A DNA stretch of 64,000 bases from NCBI RefSeq assembly GCF_031127835.1, contig NZ_JARXHX010000012.1, positions 108,467 to 172,466 on the forward strand, given 5' to 3'. Source of the DNA: Pelagicoccus sp. SDUM812002. Lineage in GTDB: Bacteria; Verrucomicrobiota; Verrucomicrobiia; Opitutales; Opitutaceae. Of this stretch, positions 26,773-37,120 are shown piece after piece. A program made the position numbers and the translations under genes. The first letter of the stretch is position 1. Every line of letters starts with the position of its first letter. The notes below the pieces were generated by a model that worked only from the letters and a program-made list of their open reading frames with translations, was not told the origin of the DNA and ran no database searches.

Positions 26773-27528
26773 TCACGGCACCATTTCCAATAAGTAAACC
26801 CCATCTTCAAGCAGTCCCAACTTGGGAAAATTAGCGTACGCGATTGCGCTCATTTCACGGTCAGCTTCATCAAATCCGGAACTCTCCACTACAGACAAGC
26901 CCCCGACTTGGAAACTCCCCTCAACCGTCGCAAGCAATGTCAGGGGTCGTCGGTCTGGCCATTGGGATCCCAGATCGTCCAATGCATCATTATATATATT
27001 GATGCGCGAGACTTCACTACCACTGGACGGGTCGAATGCTACTAGCGAGACCCCTTGTGCCTCTTCATAGCTAACAGATAGAGTGGAACGTCCTAGTTCC
27101 CGAAACGGCAAAAATCCAAAATCTACTTGAGCCATCGAAAGTTGCTCGTAGTTGGCCGGCACATTTCCAAAGTCATCGATATAGTTCCCGTCCTCCAACT
27201 CGAACATCGGCGTAAACTCCGGAAAGATCTCCGCCTCCTCCTGCCAAAAACCGAGAAGGCTGACCGCATTCGCGCTATTCCATTCCGTCGGAAGCAGCAA
27301 GGGGCGTGGATCGAATAAACTCATCTGCTGTGCTAGCACCTCGGAGTGATCTGAAGAGCGCGAGTCCAAATACCTTATTTCTGTAAACTGTCGTTCTTGC
27401 CGACGGAGCTTCTGCCCACTATCGCGCGTAAGCGCCACGCCCCAGTACAAGATCACGTGCACCATGACCGTAGCGACGAAGGCCCAAGTCCAACGGATCG
27501 TTCGCCCAAAGGTTCTTTTCTCCTTCAT
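26773..27528 (-). CDS. single-span membrane protein of the TolQ/ExbD operon, function unknown
   Basis: 251 residues. A basic N-terminus and one membrane helix (about 13-33, WTWAFVATVMVHVILYWGVAL) precede a periplasmic domain I do not recognise. The helix, with its internal His, resembles the N-terminal anchor of TonB-like proteins. There is no Pro-rich spacer and no recognisable TonB C-terminal domain. Its ATG overlaps the ExbD stop by 4 bases, so the two are translationally coupled. By position it is probably the energy transducer or third subunit of the TolQ/ExbD motor. It is the last gene of the operon. Confidence 0.75.
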   Translation of the reverse strand: MKEKRTFGRTIRWTWAFVATVMVHVILYWGVALTRDSGQKLRRQERQFTEIRYLDSRSSDHSEVLAQQMSLFDPRPLLLPTEWNSANAVSLLGFWQEEAEIFPEFTPMFELEDGNYIDDFGNVPANYEQLSMAQVDFGFLPFRELGRSTLSVSYEEAQGVSLVAFDPSSGSEVSRINIYNDALDDLGSQWPDRRPLTLLATVEGSFQVGGLSVVESSGFDEADREMSAIAYANFPKLGLLEDGVYLLEMVP

Positions 27529-27971
27529 CGACCACCCCCGAAAGTGCCGCCGACGGCCTGCCGCTCTTCAGTCGCAAGCTGCACCCGCGAGTATCCAGAC
27601 TCGATCGCTAATTCACTCAGCAAAGCAAGTGTGCGCATCGAAACCGCTACATCAGCCTTAACCAACAAGGTCGCTCCTTGGGGAGCTTTACCACGCTTGG
27701 CAAACAACTTCTCAAGCGAATCCAGATTAAACTTACTATCCTTAAAGAAGATCATCTCCTCACCCTTCACCTCTGTCACAGTCACCACTTCGTAGAGCGG
27801 CGATATCGCAACTTGGGACGAGCCCACCTCTGGAAGAGCCAAGGTTATCCCTGGAGCCATTACGAATTTCGAGCTGAAGAGCACGAAAAACAGCCCGATC
27901 GCGCAGAGATCGAGAAATGGCCAAAAGCTCAGCTTAGCTCGCTTCGGCAGTTCCGCTTCCAGCTTTAACAT
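27525..27971 (-). CDS. ExbD/TolR-family biopolymer transport protein
   Basis: 148 residues from the ATG at 27971, which has GAGGAG about 10 bases upstream; longer starts inside the TolQ gene lack this. One membrane helix (about 15-37, FWPFLDLCAIGLFFVLFSS) carries the Asp expected to carry protons (FLDLCAIGLFF). A periplasmic domain follows. It overlaps the TolQ-like gene by 38 bases and the downstream membrane protein gene by 4 bases. It would form an ion-driven motor with TolQ in the inner membrane. Confidence 0.85.
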   Translation of the reverse strand: MLKLEAELPKRAKLSFWPFLDLCAIGLFFVLFSSKFVMAPGITLALPEVGSSQVAISPLYEVVTVTEVKGEEMIFFKDSKFNLDSLEKLFAKRGKAPQGATLLVKADVAVSMRTLALLSELAIESGYSRVQLATEERQAVGGTFGGGR

Positions 27972-28647
27972 TGCTTCGTCGCTCCTCAAACGCATCCGTA
28001 CCTTCTGGATCCGGACCATTCTTCACACGGGTAAAGATTACAACCAGCTCCTGGGCTAGCCACTCCATTTCCAAAACCACGGTACGTATACGCCCTACCA
28101 GGAAATGATGAGCCATGATAGTCACAGCGGCGAGAGCTAGACCAGTGGCCGTGCTGATCAGAGCTTGCCAACCTCCGCCCACCAAATGTCCGGCATGCAC
28201 ATAAACTCCCTGCTGTTCGTATTGCATGAAACTATCGATCATGCCGATCACCGTACCCAACAGCCCGAATATCGGAGCTACCTGCGCTACAGCGTACAGG
28301 GCTCCAACACGACGCTTCACCGGCGCCAATTCGACGACTGCCGCTTCACGGACCACCTCGCGGATCTCAGCGTTGCTTTCACGAAAGCTCATCAAACCTG
28401 CCTTTACCATAGAAGCCGCCGGTCCAGGAGTGTCTTGGCAGATTGTCAAAGCCTCGATCAAGCGCCCTTTGCTCAACGAATTCTCTATCCCAGACAAAAA
28501 CTCCTTCGAGCGGATCTGGTTTCGATGCAGAAACAACAAACGCTCCACGAAGACGACCAAAGCCACCAAGCTCAAAGCAAACAGAGGCCACATCACTAGC
28601 CCTCCCTGCCGAAACGTATCGAACAACTCTATTTGCAACGATTCCAT
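27934..28647 (-). CDS. MotA/TolQ/ExbB proton channel family protein
   Basis: 237 residues with the family's three membrane segments: about 17-37 (MWPLFALSLVALVVFVERLL), about 120-142 (APIFGLLGTVIGMIDSF) and about 160-182 (ALISTATGLALAAVTIMAH). The GLLGTVIGMI and TATGLALA motifs that line the proton path are conserved. It pairs with the overlapping ExbD gene and follows the TPR gene by 55 bases. The client process (outer-membrane transport, cell division or gliding) cannot be told from the sequence. Confidence 0.9.
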   Translation of the reverse strand: MESLQIELFDTFRQGGLVMWPLFALSLVALVVFVERLLFLHRNQIRSKEFLSGIENSLSKGRLIEALTICQDTPGPAASMVKAGLMSFRESNAEIREVVREAAVVELAPVKRRVGALYAVAQVAPIFGLLGTVIGMIDSFMQYEQQGVYVHAGHLVGGGWQALISTATGLALAAVTIMAHHFLVGRIRTVVLEMEWLAQELVVIFTRVKNGPDPEGTDAFEERRSNVKAGSGTAEAS

Positions 28648-28702
28648 CTATTACGCCAAATTATTACCCAAAAAAACGGGCCAATCCCCAGTTCATAGCA
28701 AT

Positions 28703-31375
28703 CTAATTCGGGACTGACTCCCCAGCCGTCTGGTCGAGGATTTCCAGTCGAGCCCGCGCCAGTTCTACCCCGTTGAGCCGATGCTCGATTATCTTAAGGT
28801 AGAAGGAATTAGACTGATCCACCTTTCCTTCATCCTTCGCCAGCTCGGCTAAGCCAAACAAGCAACGGGCCACCCAATAACGACCCTTGTTGGTAAGCTT
28901 TCGAATTCCCAACTCCTCCACCAGCATTTGGTCATAGATAAGCCAAAACAACTGCTTTGCTTTCAAGGCCTCTCCCCGAGAACGCCACGCCTGACCGAGC
29001 TTGTAGCCAGCCTCTACCCGTAGATCCAACGGAGCCTCCGGCAGATCCATCAAAAGCTCCAGTCGCGAAACCGCTCCGTCGAACTTCCGCGGGTCTTCCT
29101 CCGCTTGAGCCAACAGGGTATCTGCCATCGACATTTGAGCAAAAAACCGATCCGGTCGATCCGCGTACTCGTTCTCCAACAGGTAATAAATCTGCTCCGC
29201 CGAGCCAAACTTGTTCAAGCGACGCAGCAAGTCGGCCTGCATCAGACGCGCCCTGTAGACGATCTCTGACTCAGGATAATCACTCGCTATCCTCTGCAGC
29301 AGCTTCGTAGCTTCGTCCAAATAGGTGTCTTGCCCTCGTTGTTCCGCATTCAAAGCCGCCTCGAAAAGGGCAACTGGAGCCAAACGATGGTCCGCGTATT
29401 CATCAGCCAATGACACGAGCAATTGCTGAGCCTCCACCGTACGGTTCACATTCGAGAGGTATCGAGCCTGTGAAATGTAGGACAGCAGAGCCGACTCGTA
29501 TCCTGCATAATCCCTTCTCAAACGCTCCAATAAAGCAACCGCCTCTTCCGGTTCCCCTAAGGCGAAATGCGACTCGGACAAGGAGAGAAGACTGCTCGCT
29601 AAAACCTTATCCAACAGATCTTGATCTGCATCAACCATAGCCTCGCTCACTACAAAAGCCTCGATTTCGTTTACCCAATCTATCGTGTATTCAGGATCGC
29701 CCGACACGACCGAAAGCCGTGCAGTCAACCAAAGCAACCGCAGCTTGAGAAGCGGATTTTCAGCCTCCAAGAGCACCGCATCTTGGGCACGCTCGTAAGC
29801 TTCGGAAACACGGTCCACACGTCGCATTTCACGAAGCGCCATCCATTGAACCCGCCAAACCATCTCAGACCCAGCGAGAGATCTCAGGGCAGGGTCGTCG
29901 ATCGCCTCTAGGGCGAGGTCTAGCTGCCCAGCTCGCAGCCTCGCGTAGATCAATTGAAAGTAAAGCGGTCCGGCCTGCGACTCCGTTGTCACATTCGACA
30001 ATGCAGTTGCGTAAGCCTCTGCTGCATTACGGAAATCTTCTCGGGTATTCGATTGAAGCCCCGCCCGCAAATAACAGTCAGCGATCAATCCCGACAAACG
30101 ATAGTCTCTTCGCAGATCGGAGTACTCAGTCCTCATTTGCTGCAGACGATTTGCCGCCTTTCGGTACTGGTACCGATTCCAAGCTGAAGACGCTTGCAGT
30201 GCCAACATACCTCGACGGTAGGGCGAATTAGGAAACCTCCGCTGCAACTCCGCCGCGTCATCTTCCGCACCCAAAAAATCGTCATCCAGAAAACGAAAAA
30301 CAGCACGGTAATAAAGGGCCTGATCTAACAGGGCATGCTCCCTCTCCCCGCCGATTAGACGGTCTAAGATCAAACGAATTTCATCCCCTCCCTCGCCACC
30401 GTCCAGACGAGCGCGACTGAACGCTTGCTGCAGAGCTATGCTCATCAAATCCGGAAAAGCATTTGCCGCCAACAACTCGCTCATCGCTTGGCGACCTTCG
30501 ACACGACCCATTCCTGCCGCCATAGTAGCGAGTAATTGGAATTGCGCCCTCTCAAGGGCTAGACCATCCGGGACAGCTGCAAGGTTTTCCATGATCAACT
30601 CGATTGCAGCATCCCTATCCCCCGAGTCATAAAGCAGCACCGCCAGCTGCTCCGCGTACAGAAAACGAATCTCCCGCCCCTCATTTTCAAGCAACGCATT
30701 CTGCAATTGCGGAATCGTCTCCGCCGAGGCCGTTTGCGTTTCCAAGATGCTTCGAAAAACCAGGTACCCGATCTGGGCCCCCAAAGCAGGTGACGCTCCA
30801 TTCGCTACACTGAGGGCCGACTCGAACAGTTCTTTGGCTTCCTTGCCCTCCCCTTCCGACTGTTTCACCCATCCGCGCAAAAACCAAAACCAAGCCGCAT
30901 CGCCCACCCCCAAACTCGCAGGTTCAACAGAAGAGAGCCGATCAGCCACCGCCTCTGCATCGTTTTCAGCATAGGAGATCATAGCCTCCCGCAAATCGAT
31001 CCGTTGCTGCGGCCTACGATCGGCAACAGCCAGATCCGCAAGGCGGGATCGAGCTTCCACCCATTGCGTTCTAGCCAGCAATGAGTCGACTATCACAAAT
31101 TCATTCGCGAAATCGGTCATCCCAGCCTCGTCCAAGGACTTCGCCTGCACCGCCAGCGAATAGCTCAATTCGTAAAGACCCGCCGCCAATGCGCGACGAG
31201 CACTCCCCTTCAACCAGAACGCATCCCCCAAATTACTCAGATCGACCCCCGAAACATCCTGACTCAACGGCGCCTCGCGATCCACTGGTACCGCATCACC
31301 TTGCCCGAATACCGTGTTAAGGCTAAACGCCGTGGTTGCCACTAACGCAAAAAAACTGAAAAATCCAAATCGCAT
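28703..31375 (-). CDS. exported tetratricopeptide-repeat protein
   Basis: 890 residues from the ATG at 31375, which starts a signal peptide (MRFGFFSFFALVATTAFS, cleavage near VFGQ); the frame extends to 31444 but without a better start. The rest is Ala/Leu/Glu-rich and made of many degenerate TPR-like helix pairs, for example LYELSYSLAVQAKSLDEAG, RRLNKFGSAEQIYYLLENEY and LGEPEEAVALLERLRRDY. It is probably a periplasmic scaffold. It is the first gene before TolQ/ExbD and the orphan membrane protein, an order I associate with TonB/Tol-like systems in PVC and related bacteria. Its partner is unknown. Confidence 0.82.
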   Translation of the reverse strand: MRFGFFSFFALVATTAFSLNTVFGQGDAVPVDREAPLSQDVSGVDLSNLGDAFWLKGSARRALAAGLYELSYSLAVQAKSLDEAGMTDFANEFVIVDSLLARTQWVEARSRLADLAVADRRPQQRIDLREAMISYAENDAEAVADRLSSVEPASLGVGDAAWFWFLRGWVKQSEGEGKEAKELFESALSVANGASPALGAQIGYLVFRSILETQTASAETIPQLQNALLENEGREIRFLYAEQLAVLLYDSGDRDAAIELIMENLAAVPDGLALERAQFQLLATMAAGMGRVEGRQAMSELLAANAFPDLMSIALQQAFSRARLDGGEGGDEIRLILDRLIGGEREHALLDQALYYRAVFRFLDDDFLGAEDDAAELQRRFPNSPYRRGMLALQASSAWNRYQYRKAANRLQQMRTEYSDLRRDYRLSGLIADCYLRAGLQSNTREDFRNAAEAYATALSNVTTESQAGPLYFQLIYARLRAGQLDLALEAIDDPALRSLAGSEMVWRVQWMALREMRRVDRVSEAYERAQDAVLLEAENPLLKLRLLWLTARLSVVSGDPEYTIDWVNEIEAFVVSEAMVDADQDLLDKVLASSLLSLSESHFALGEPEEAVALLERLRRDYAGYESALLSYISQARYLSNVNRTVEAQQLLVSLADEYADHRLAPVALFEAALNAEQRGQDTYLDEATKLLQRIASDYPESEIVYRARLMQADLLRRLNKFGSAEQIYYLLENEYADRPDRFFAQMSMADTLLAQAEEDPRKFDGAVSRLELLMDLPEAPLDLRVEAGYKLGQAWRSRGEALKAKQLFWLIYDQMLVEELGIRKLTNKGRYWVARCLFGLAELAKDEGKVDQSNSFYLKIIEHRLNGVELARARLEILDQTAGESVPN

Positions 31376-31467
31376 ACCGCTCAATAGGTCAGCCGCGACC
31401 TCACCAGAGTTCCGCGTGCTCCTGTAGCCAGCTGTCCCAAGCAAACGTTCACAACAAGTCTTCGGAA

Positions 31468-31839
31468 TTAGATATGGCGAGAGTCGGACTCGTCCTTGGT
31501 CGCGTAACCACTTTCTTGGCGCTGGTGGTTTACTTTGTTTTTCGCGACATAAGCGTCATAAACGTCATCTGCTGACATACCCAAGGTCTGTGCCATAGAG
31601 ATGAGGAAGTGAAAAAGGTCGATCACCTCCACGCGTGCGTTCTGCTTGTCAAAAGTCTGGTATTTCGCCCACCACTTCCAAGGTACCGAATCGATCAACT
31701 CTGCCATTTCCTGCTGCATCGCTCTGGAGTAGTTAAGCACCCACTTCGCCTGCTCCTCCTCGTCGATGTCCTTGAGGTTCACGCCGATACGCGCGTTGAG
31801 CTCTTCCTGCATTTCGAAAATCCGCTGAAGCTTATCCAT
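31468..31839 (-). CDS. dUTP diphosphatase, all-alpha dimeric (dUTPase_2/MazG-like)
   Basis: 123 residues. It would hydrolyse dUTP to dUMP and diphosphate, keeping uracil out of DNA. The helical metal-binding motifs are present: QQEMAELIDSVPWKWWAKY and ARVEVIDLFHFLISMAQ, followed by YVAKNKVNHQRQESGY, which I recognise from the dimeric dUTPase family rather than the trimeric beta type. It is a single gene reading away from the Arg-rich protein gene; the 191-base divergent region has a short inverted repeat. Confidence 0.83.
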   Translation of the reverse strand: MDKLQRIFEMQEELNARIGVNLKDIDEEEQAKWVLNYSRAMQQEMAELIDSVPWKWWAKYQTFDKQNARVEVIDLFHFLISMAQTLGMSADDVYDAYVAKNKVNHQRQESGYATKDESDSRHI

Positions 31840-31895
31840 AAGTTCCGCTAGCTAGCCGAGCTTCCACCCCCCACGCAAGGCCCAAGGCGTTTAAA

Positions 31896-31912
31896 GTTTG
31901 AACTTTTCAAAC
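31896..31912. promoter_or_regulatory. short inverted repeat between divergent genes
   Basis: GTTTGAA-CTT-TTCAAAC, a perfect 7-bp inverted repeat, lies in the shared upstream region of the dUTPase and Arg-rich genes. It could be an operator; short AT-rich palindromes also occur by chance. Confidence 0.25.
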
Positions 31913-32030
31913 CAATAGTAAAGTACCTCTCCCGCGGTACTAACAGGACCCCAGCCGACGACTCGCCCGGTCCACCGCAATCCTTACTGCGAGTCGCACG
32001 CTCAGTCGATGACTAAATCCCGACTGACCA

Positions 32031-33065
32031 ATGAGTAACACCATGTCACAAACAGAAGAAAACAACACTCCGTCCAAGCAGCCGGAGGCTACCAACGATC
32101 CCGTCGCGGAATTTGCCGACGAACTCCATATCGTTGATGCTATGAAGCCAGCCGCTGCCCCAACGTCGGACAACAAGCCGCTTCGATACGGCACCCGCAA
32201 GAAAAAGGCCGGCGAAGCCGGACCTAACATCAAAGACCTCAGCTCCGTCAGTAGCTTCGAAGAAGAAGAGGAGATCGAAATGGACGATCTCCCCATCCGC
32301 GCCACCGCGCCGGAGGAACTGATCGATACGAGAACAACCCCGAGCGAACCACGCGAAGAGTACGGCGAACGCCGCCCTCGACGCAACGATCGCTCGCGCG
32401 GAGAACGTCGCGAACGCAAGCCTCGCGAACGTGCTCCGAGAAAAGAAGCGGACCAGCAGTCCGCGGAATCCGAAACCAACACCGAAACCGCAGCAGCAGC
32501 TAAGGAGGAAAAAGGAGATCGCCCCGAACGATTCGGCACGGTCAAAACTGCTCCCGCAGCCCCACGCGAAGTAACGGTCGACGAGTTTCGCCCGTCCCGA
32601 GACGGACGCTCCAACCCGAAACGCGAACGCAAGCCGCGCAGCGCTGCCGACTCCACCCGATCAACGGCACCAGCCAAGAAAAAGGGACTCCTCTCCAAGA
32701 TCATCGCCTTCTTTACCGGCGGCGAAAAGGAAGAGGAAAAGAAGCCGCAGGGACGTACAGACCGCGATGGAAATCGCGAGCGCAGTGGTCGCGGACGCCG
32801 CGGTCCTAAGGATCGCCAAAACCGTGACGGAAATCGCGAAGGTGGAGAAGGAGGCGGACAACGCCGCCGGCGCCGCCCACGCAACCGTAAGCCCCGCCAA
32901 GACGGAGAAAGCGGAGAGCGTCGCCAGCGACAAAACCGCGAAGGCGGAGAAAACCGTCGCCCACGCCGCCCTCGTCGCCCACGCCGCGATGAAGGAAAGC
33001 CCGGCGACTCCGATGCACGCGAGATCGGACGTCGAGCTCGCGAAGAAAGCGAAGCGTCCAAATAG
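32031..33065 (+). CDS. Arg/Glu-rich, probably disordered nucleic-acid-binding protein
   Basis: 344 residues, most of low complexity. An acidic N-terminus (about 1-95) is followed by long Arg/Glu/Asn/Gly-rich tracts with RGRRG, RRRRRPRNRKPRQ and three RRP repeats (RRPRRPRRPRR) near the end. A lone hydrophobic, amphipathic segment (KKKGLLSKIIAFFTGG) lies near residue 220. I do not recognise a family. The composition resembles the RNA-binding tails of helicases and ribonucleases, so RNA or DNA binding is likely but inferred. A second ATG at 32043 is also possible. A strong terminator 25 bases downstream separates it from ruvB. The long frame on the other strand is a composition artefact. Confidence 0.7.
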   Translation: MSNTMSQTEENNTPSKQPEATNDPVAEFADELHIVDAMKPAAAPTSDNKPLRYGTRKKKAGEAGPNIKDLSSVSSFEEEEEIEMDDLPIRATAPEELIDTRTTPSEPREEYGERRPRRNDRSRGERRERKPRERAPRKEADQQSAESETNTETAAAAKEEKGDRPERFGTVKTAPAAPREVTVDEFRPSRDGRSNPKRERKPRSAADSTRSTAPAKKKGLLSKIIAFFTGGEKEEEKKPQGRTDRDGNRERSGRGRRGPKDRQNRDGNREGGEGGGQRRRRRPRNRKPRQDGESGERRQRQNREGGENRRPRRPRRPRRDEGKPGDSDAREIGRRAREESEASK

Positions 33066-33090
33066 GAACCGCCCAAACTTTCACAACTCA

Positions 33091-33122
33091 AGCCCTGCAG
33101 CCCTAAAGCCGCAGGGCTTTTT
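33091..33122 (+). terminator. rho-independent terminator after the Arg-rich gene
   Basis: Stem AGCCCTGC (33091-33098) / GCAGGGCT (33111-33118), loop of 12 bases, followed by TTTTTCG. Confidence 0.9.
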
Positions 33123-33188
33123 CGTATCCGCAAAATTCCTCCAATCTTCGATCTTCACATTTCACAAATCGCTTCCCAATCTTGCCGC

Positions 33189-34211
<1,023 letters not shown>

Positions 34212-34325
34212 ACAGCGTGTAATACCTCGCAGGTACCTCTCTCCAATTCTCTTGGAAATCCTCGATATCTCATTCGTTTGGAGATGGTCGACAACGCACA
34301 CCCCACTCCTGCAGAACAGCACACC

Positions 34326-34934
34326 CTAATTCGGAAATGGCTTCAGAATCTCAGCAACGACCTTCGCCCTCTTGATATCCGTATTGAATTCGCCTAACGA
34401 CCTGGCCGTCGCCCAACCTTGCCAAGCGAGGTCTCGAGATGCCGCGTCAAAGACGTCCACGTACAAATAGATCGTCACGTCGCCAAGCTTTCCGAGGTGG
34501 TCGCCTGGATCACTCTCGTATCGAGACTTGGGCTCGTAGACGGGCACGCGTTGGCCGAGGTTTTTCACCACGCCTCCGGGATCCCAGCCTCTCATCACTA
34601 GCATGCCCGAACTGTCAGCCTGGAGAGGCGAATGCACCTGCCCTTCCGGACCCACATCTATTCTCAAACCAAGGAAAAAGTCCGCTGCCGAATCTTGCTC
34701 TCTGGAAAAACCTTTTTCCTCTAAAACATTCGACGCGACCGCTAACGCGAACCCATCGAAGCCAAACACCGCTTTCGCCACCGGATCAAATTCTGGATGC
34801 GGACTTGGAAGCACCCCAAAAGTCTTGAGGCGCGTGAAGTCGACTTGGGGATTGAATTCGTGCTGAACACTCAGACTGGAACACGAGGTCAACAAAAAGC
34901 AGAGAAACAGCGGGGTAGCAGCAAAGATTCTCAT
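34326..34934 (-). CDS. DUF4136-type lipoprotein
   Basis: 202 residues with a lipoprotein signal (MRIFAATPLFLCFLLTSC; lipid-modified Cys at about 18). The body matches the DUF4136 pattern: DFTRLKTFGVLP at the start, then a strand order ending in LAWQGWATARS. It is presumably anchored in the outer or inner membrane facing the periplasm. It is a single gene, convergent with ruvB. Function unknown. Confidence 0.8.
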   Translation of the reverse strand: MRIFAATPLFLCFLLTSCSSLSVQHEFNPQVDFTRLKTFGVLPSPHPEFDPVAKAVFGFDGFALAVASNVLEEKGFSREQDSAADFFLGLRIDVGPEGQVHSPLQADSSGMLVMRGWDPGGVVKNLGQRVPVYEPKSRYESDPGDHLGKLGDVTIYLYVDVFDAASRDLAWQGWATARSLGEFNTDIKRAKVVAEILKPFPN

Positions 34935-35021
34935 AACAGTCTAACAATCACTCGAACACCCCTCAAAGTCAAGTCTACGCCCGAGTGAGAAAGCCTCCAA
35001 CTGGAAGCTGAATTTCCAAAC

Positions 35022-35056
35022 AAAAAGCCGCTCTGGAAAACGTCCAAAGCGGCTTC
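35022..35056 (-). terminator. rho-independent terminator after dapL
   Basis: On the minus strand AAGCCGCTTTGG...CCAGAGCGGCTT is followed by TTTG; the outer stem AGCCGCT/AGCGGCT is perfect (35026-35032 with 35048-35054). It lies 24 bases after the dapL stop. Confidence 0.88.
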
Positions 35057-35079
35057 GAAAGAGTTGCGAGAACGGTTTG

Positions 35080-36303
35080 TTACGCGAGGGCCGCTTTGAT
35101 GCGTTCCATCGCTTCCACAACCTTTGAACGGGAGTTGAAGGCACTAATGCGGATGTGACCTTCGCCACAGGTACCAAAACCAGCTCCCGGCGTACAAACC
35201 ACACCCGCTTCATTCAGCAACAAGTCAAAGAAGTCCCAACTCGGACGCTTGGCGTTGATCCAAATGTAGGGCGAGTCCTCTCCCCCGATACAATCGAAGC
35301 CGAGGTCTTGCATGGCTGCCTTCACGATCTTGGCGTTTTCGAGATAGAAGTCCGTCAACGCCTTCACTTCGGCAGCCCCTTCCTCCGAGTACACCGCTTC
35401 AGCGGCTTTCTGCACTGGGTAAGAGACTCCGTTAAACTTGGTGCAATGACGACGATTCCAGAGCGCGTGCACGCAGTGCTCCTTGCCGGATGCGTCTTGT
35501 GCCTTGAGAGATTTCGGAACCACCGTGTAAGCGCAGCGCGTACCCGTGAAACCAGCGTTCTTGGAAAAGCTGCGGAATTCGATTGCGACGTCACGAGCAC
35601 CTTCGATCTCGTAAATGCTTTGCGGTAGCGAGGCGTCGCGGATGAACGCCACGTAGGCAGCATCGTACAAAATAATCGCGCCACAATCCTTGGCGTAGTC
35701 TACCCAAGCTTTCAGCTGCTCCTTGGTAGCCGTCGCACCAGTCGGGTTGTTGGGGAAACAAAGGTAGACAAGATCTACCTTCTCACTTGGAATTTCTGGT
35801 ACGTATCCATTTTCTGGAGTCGAGTCAAGATAGACAAACCCTTCATAGCGCCCTTCGACGTTGTTTCCGGTGCGACCCGCCATAACATTCGTGTCAACGT
35901 AAACTGGATACACGGGGTCTGGTACGGCAATCCGGATGTCATCACCAAATATTTCCTGAATATTGCCGCTATCGCACTTAGCCCCATCACTCACGAAGAT
36001 CTCGCTAGCGTCGATGTCCGCACCGCGATCCTTGAAATCGTTTTTCGCGATTGCATCCCGCAAGAAGGCGTAACCCTGCTCAGGACCGTAACCGTGGAAA
36101 GCTTCGCGCGTGCCTTGGTCATCGATCGCCGCATGGAAAGCCTTTTGACAGGCTTGCGGAAGCGGTTCGGTCACATCGCCGATTCCGAGGCGAATGATCG
36201 GTTTCTCAGGATTCGCCTCCTGGTAGGCAGACACGCGCTTGGCGATGTCGGAGAAAAGGTAGGAAGCCTTGAGCTTCAGGTAGTTTTCGTTGATCCGGAT
36301 CAT
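35080..36303 (-). CDS. dapL: LL-diaminopimelate aminotransferase
   Basis: 407 residues. It converts tetrahydrodipicolinate directly to LL-diaminopimelate with glutamate and pyridoxal phosphate, bypassing dapD/C/E. It is a fold-type I aminotransferase: [20 protein letters not shown] at the N-terminus, [29 protein letters not shown], the PLP-lysine in [18 protein letters not shown] and the C-terminal [17 protein letters not shown]. These are hallmarks of DapL as found in plants, Chlamydiae and Verrucomicrobia. It is a monocistronic unit ending at a strong terminator. Confidence 0.96.
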   Translation of the reverse strand: MIRINENYLKLKASYLFSDIAKRVSAYQEANPEKPIIRLGIGDVTEPLPQACQKAFHAAIDDQGTREAFHGYGPEQGYAFLRDAIAKNDFKDRGADIDASEIFVSDGAKCDSGNIQEIFGDDIRIAVPDPVYPVYVDTNVMAGRTGNNVEGRYEGFVYLDSTPENGYVPEIPSEKVDLVYLCFPNNPTGATATKEQLKAWVDYAKDCGAIILYDAAYVAFIRDASLPQSIYEIEGARDVAIEFRSFSKNAGFTGTRCAYTVVPKSLKAQDASGKEHCVHALWNRRHCTKFNGVSYPVQKAAEAVYSEEGAAEVKALTDFYLENAKIVKAAMQDLGFDCIGGEDSPYIWINAKRPSWDFFDLLLNEAGVVCTPGAGFGTCGEGHIRISAFNSRSKVVEAMERIKAALA

Positions 36304-36389
36304 GATTGTAAAAGTGAGCCGACATCACACTGATCGGGAGGCGTGAGTCAACAAAAGGAGAGCCGCAGGGCAATTGCGGGTCTACAAAA

Positions 36390-37040
36390 TCAACGACGAT
36401 CTATGATGTCCGAGGCTTCGAAGCGTACCTTTTCGGTCATAGCATACTTATCCCCTTCCGAACGGTAGCCTAACGGGCAAGCGACGACTGTGGAATATCC
36501 GGAGCCTTCCAAGCCGAGGATCTTATCGTAGGCAGCCCCATCGATCCCTTCCATCGGGCAAGCGTCTACTCCTAACGCGGCGGCAGCGAACATCAATTGC
36601 CCGAGAGCAATGTAGACCTGTTTCTGAGCCCAAGCGTCGATCCAACCTTGATCTGACGCCATGTCTACAAAACCACCCGCGAACTTTTCGTAACCAGCGA
36701 GGCTTTCCGCGGTGACTCCGCGCACTTCCGCCATGCGATCTATAAAGTCTCCTACATCCTCGCGTTTGTATCCTGTTCTCGCCGCAAGCACCAACATGTG
36801 TGAACAATCCTTGGGCTGCTGCTGGTTCCAAGAAGCGGCGGGAAACTGGTCCTTTACGGACTGGTCTTCCACAACGATGAACTTCCATGGCTGAAGTCCG
36901 AAGGAAGACGGAGTAAGAATGAGGGCCTGTTCGAGTGTCTCCATGGTCTCTGCAGGAATCTTCTTGGAGGCATCGAACTCCTTGGTCGCATAGCGCCAAT
37001 TAAGCTGCTCGATAAGGTCGTTTGGGTTGAGTATAGCCAT
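36390..37040 (-). CDS. nitroreductase-family NAD(P)H oxidoreductase (NfsB-like)
   Basis: 216 residues from the ATG at 37040, matching the usual ~217 of NfsB-type enzymes; a longer frame to 37076 is unneeded. It is an FMN-dependent dimeric reductase: WRYATKEFDASKKIP (FMN binding), TPSSFGLQPWKFIVVED, GVDACPMEGID and the end CPLGYRSEGDKYA. It likely reduces quinones or nitroaromatics with NAD(P)H in the cytoplasm. The next gene upstream on the same strand is nadB (80-base gap). Confidence 0.88.
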   Translation of the reverse strand: MAILNPNDLIEQLNWRYATKEFDASKKIPAETMETLEQALILTPSSFGLQPWKFIVVEDQSVKDQFPAASWNQQQPKDCSHMLVLAARTGYKREDVGDFIDRMAEVRGVTAESLAGYEKFAGGFVDMASDQGWIDAWAQKQVYIALGQLMFAAAALGVDACPMEGIDGAAYDKILGLEGSGYSTVVACPLGYRSEGDKYAMTEKVRFEASDIIDRR

Positions 37041-37120
37041 AGGTGTTTCTTGTTTAATTCGCTTTGCGGCGGACAACGGTAATGTGCCCCAAGAGACTGC
37101 ATGATCCGTAAGACTCGTTA

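Noticed and set aside
31940..33133. 397-codon frame on the minus strand opposite the Arg-rich gene
   Set aside because: Its Arg/Ser/Pro composition mirrors the Arg/Glu repeats of the plus-strand gene; the plus strand has the terminator and a sensible start.
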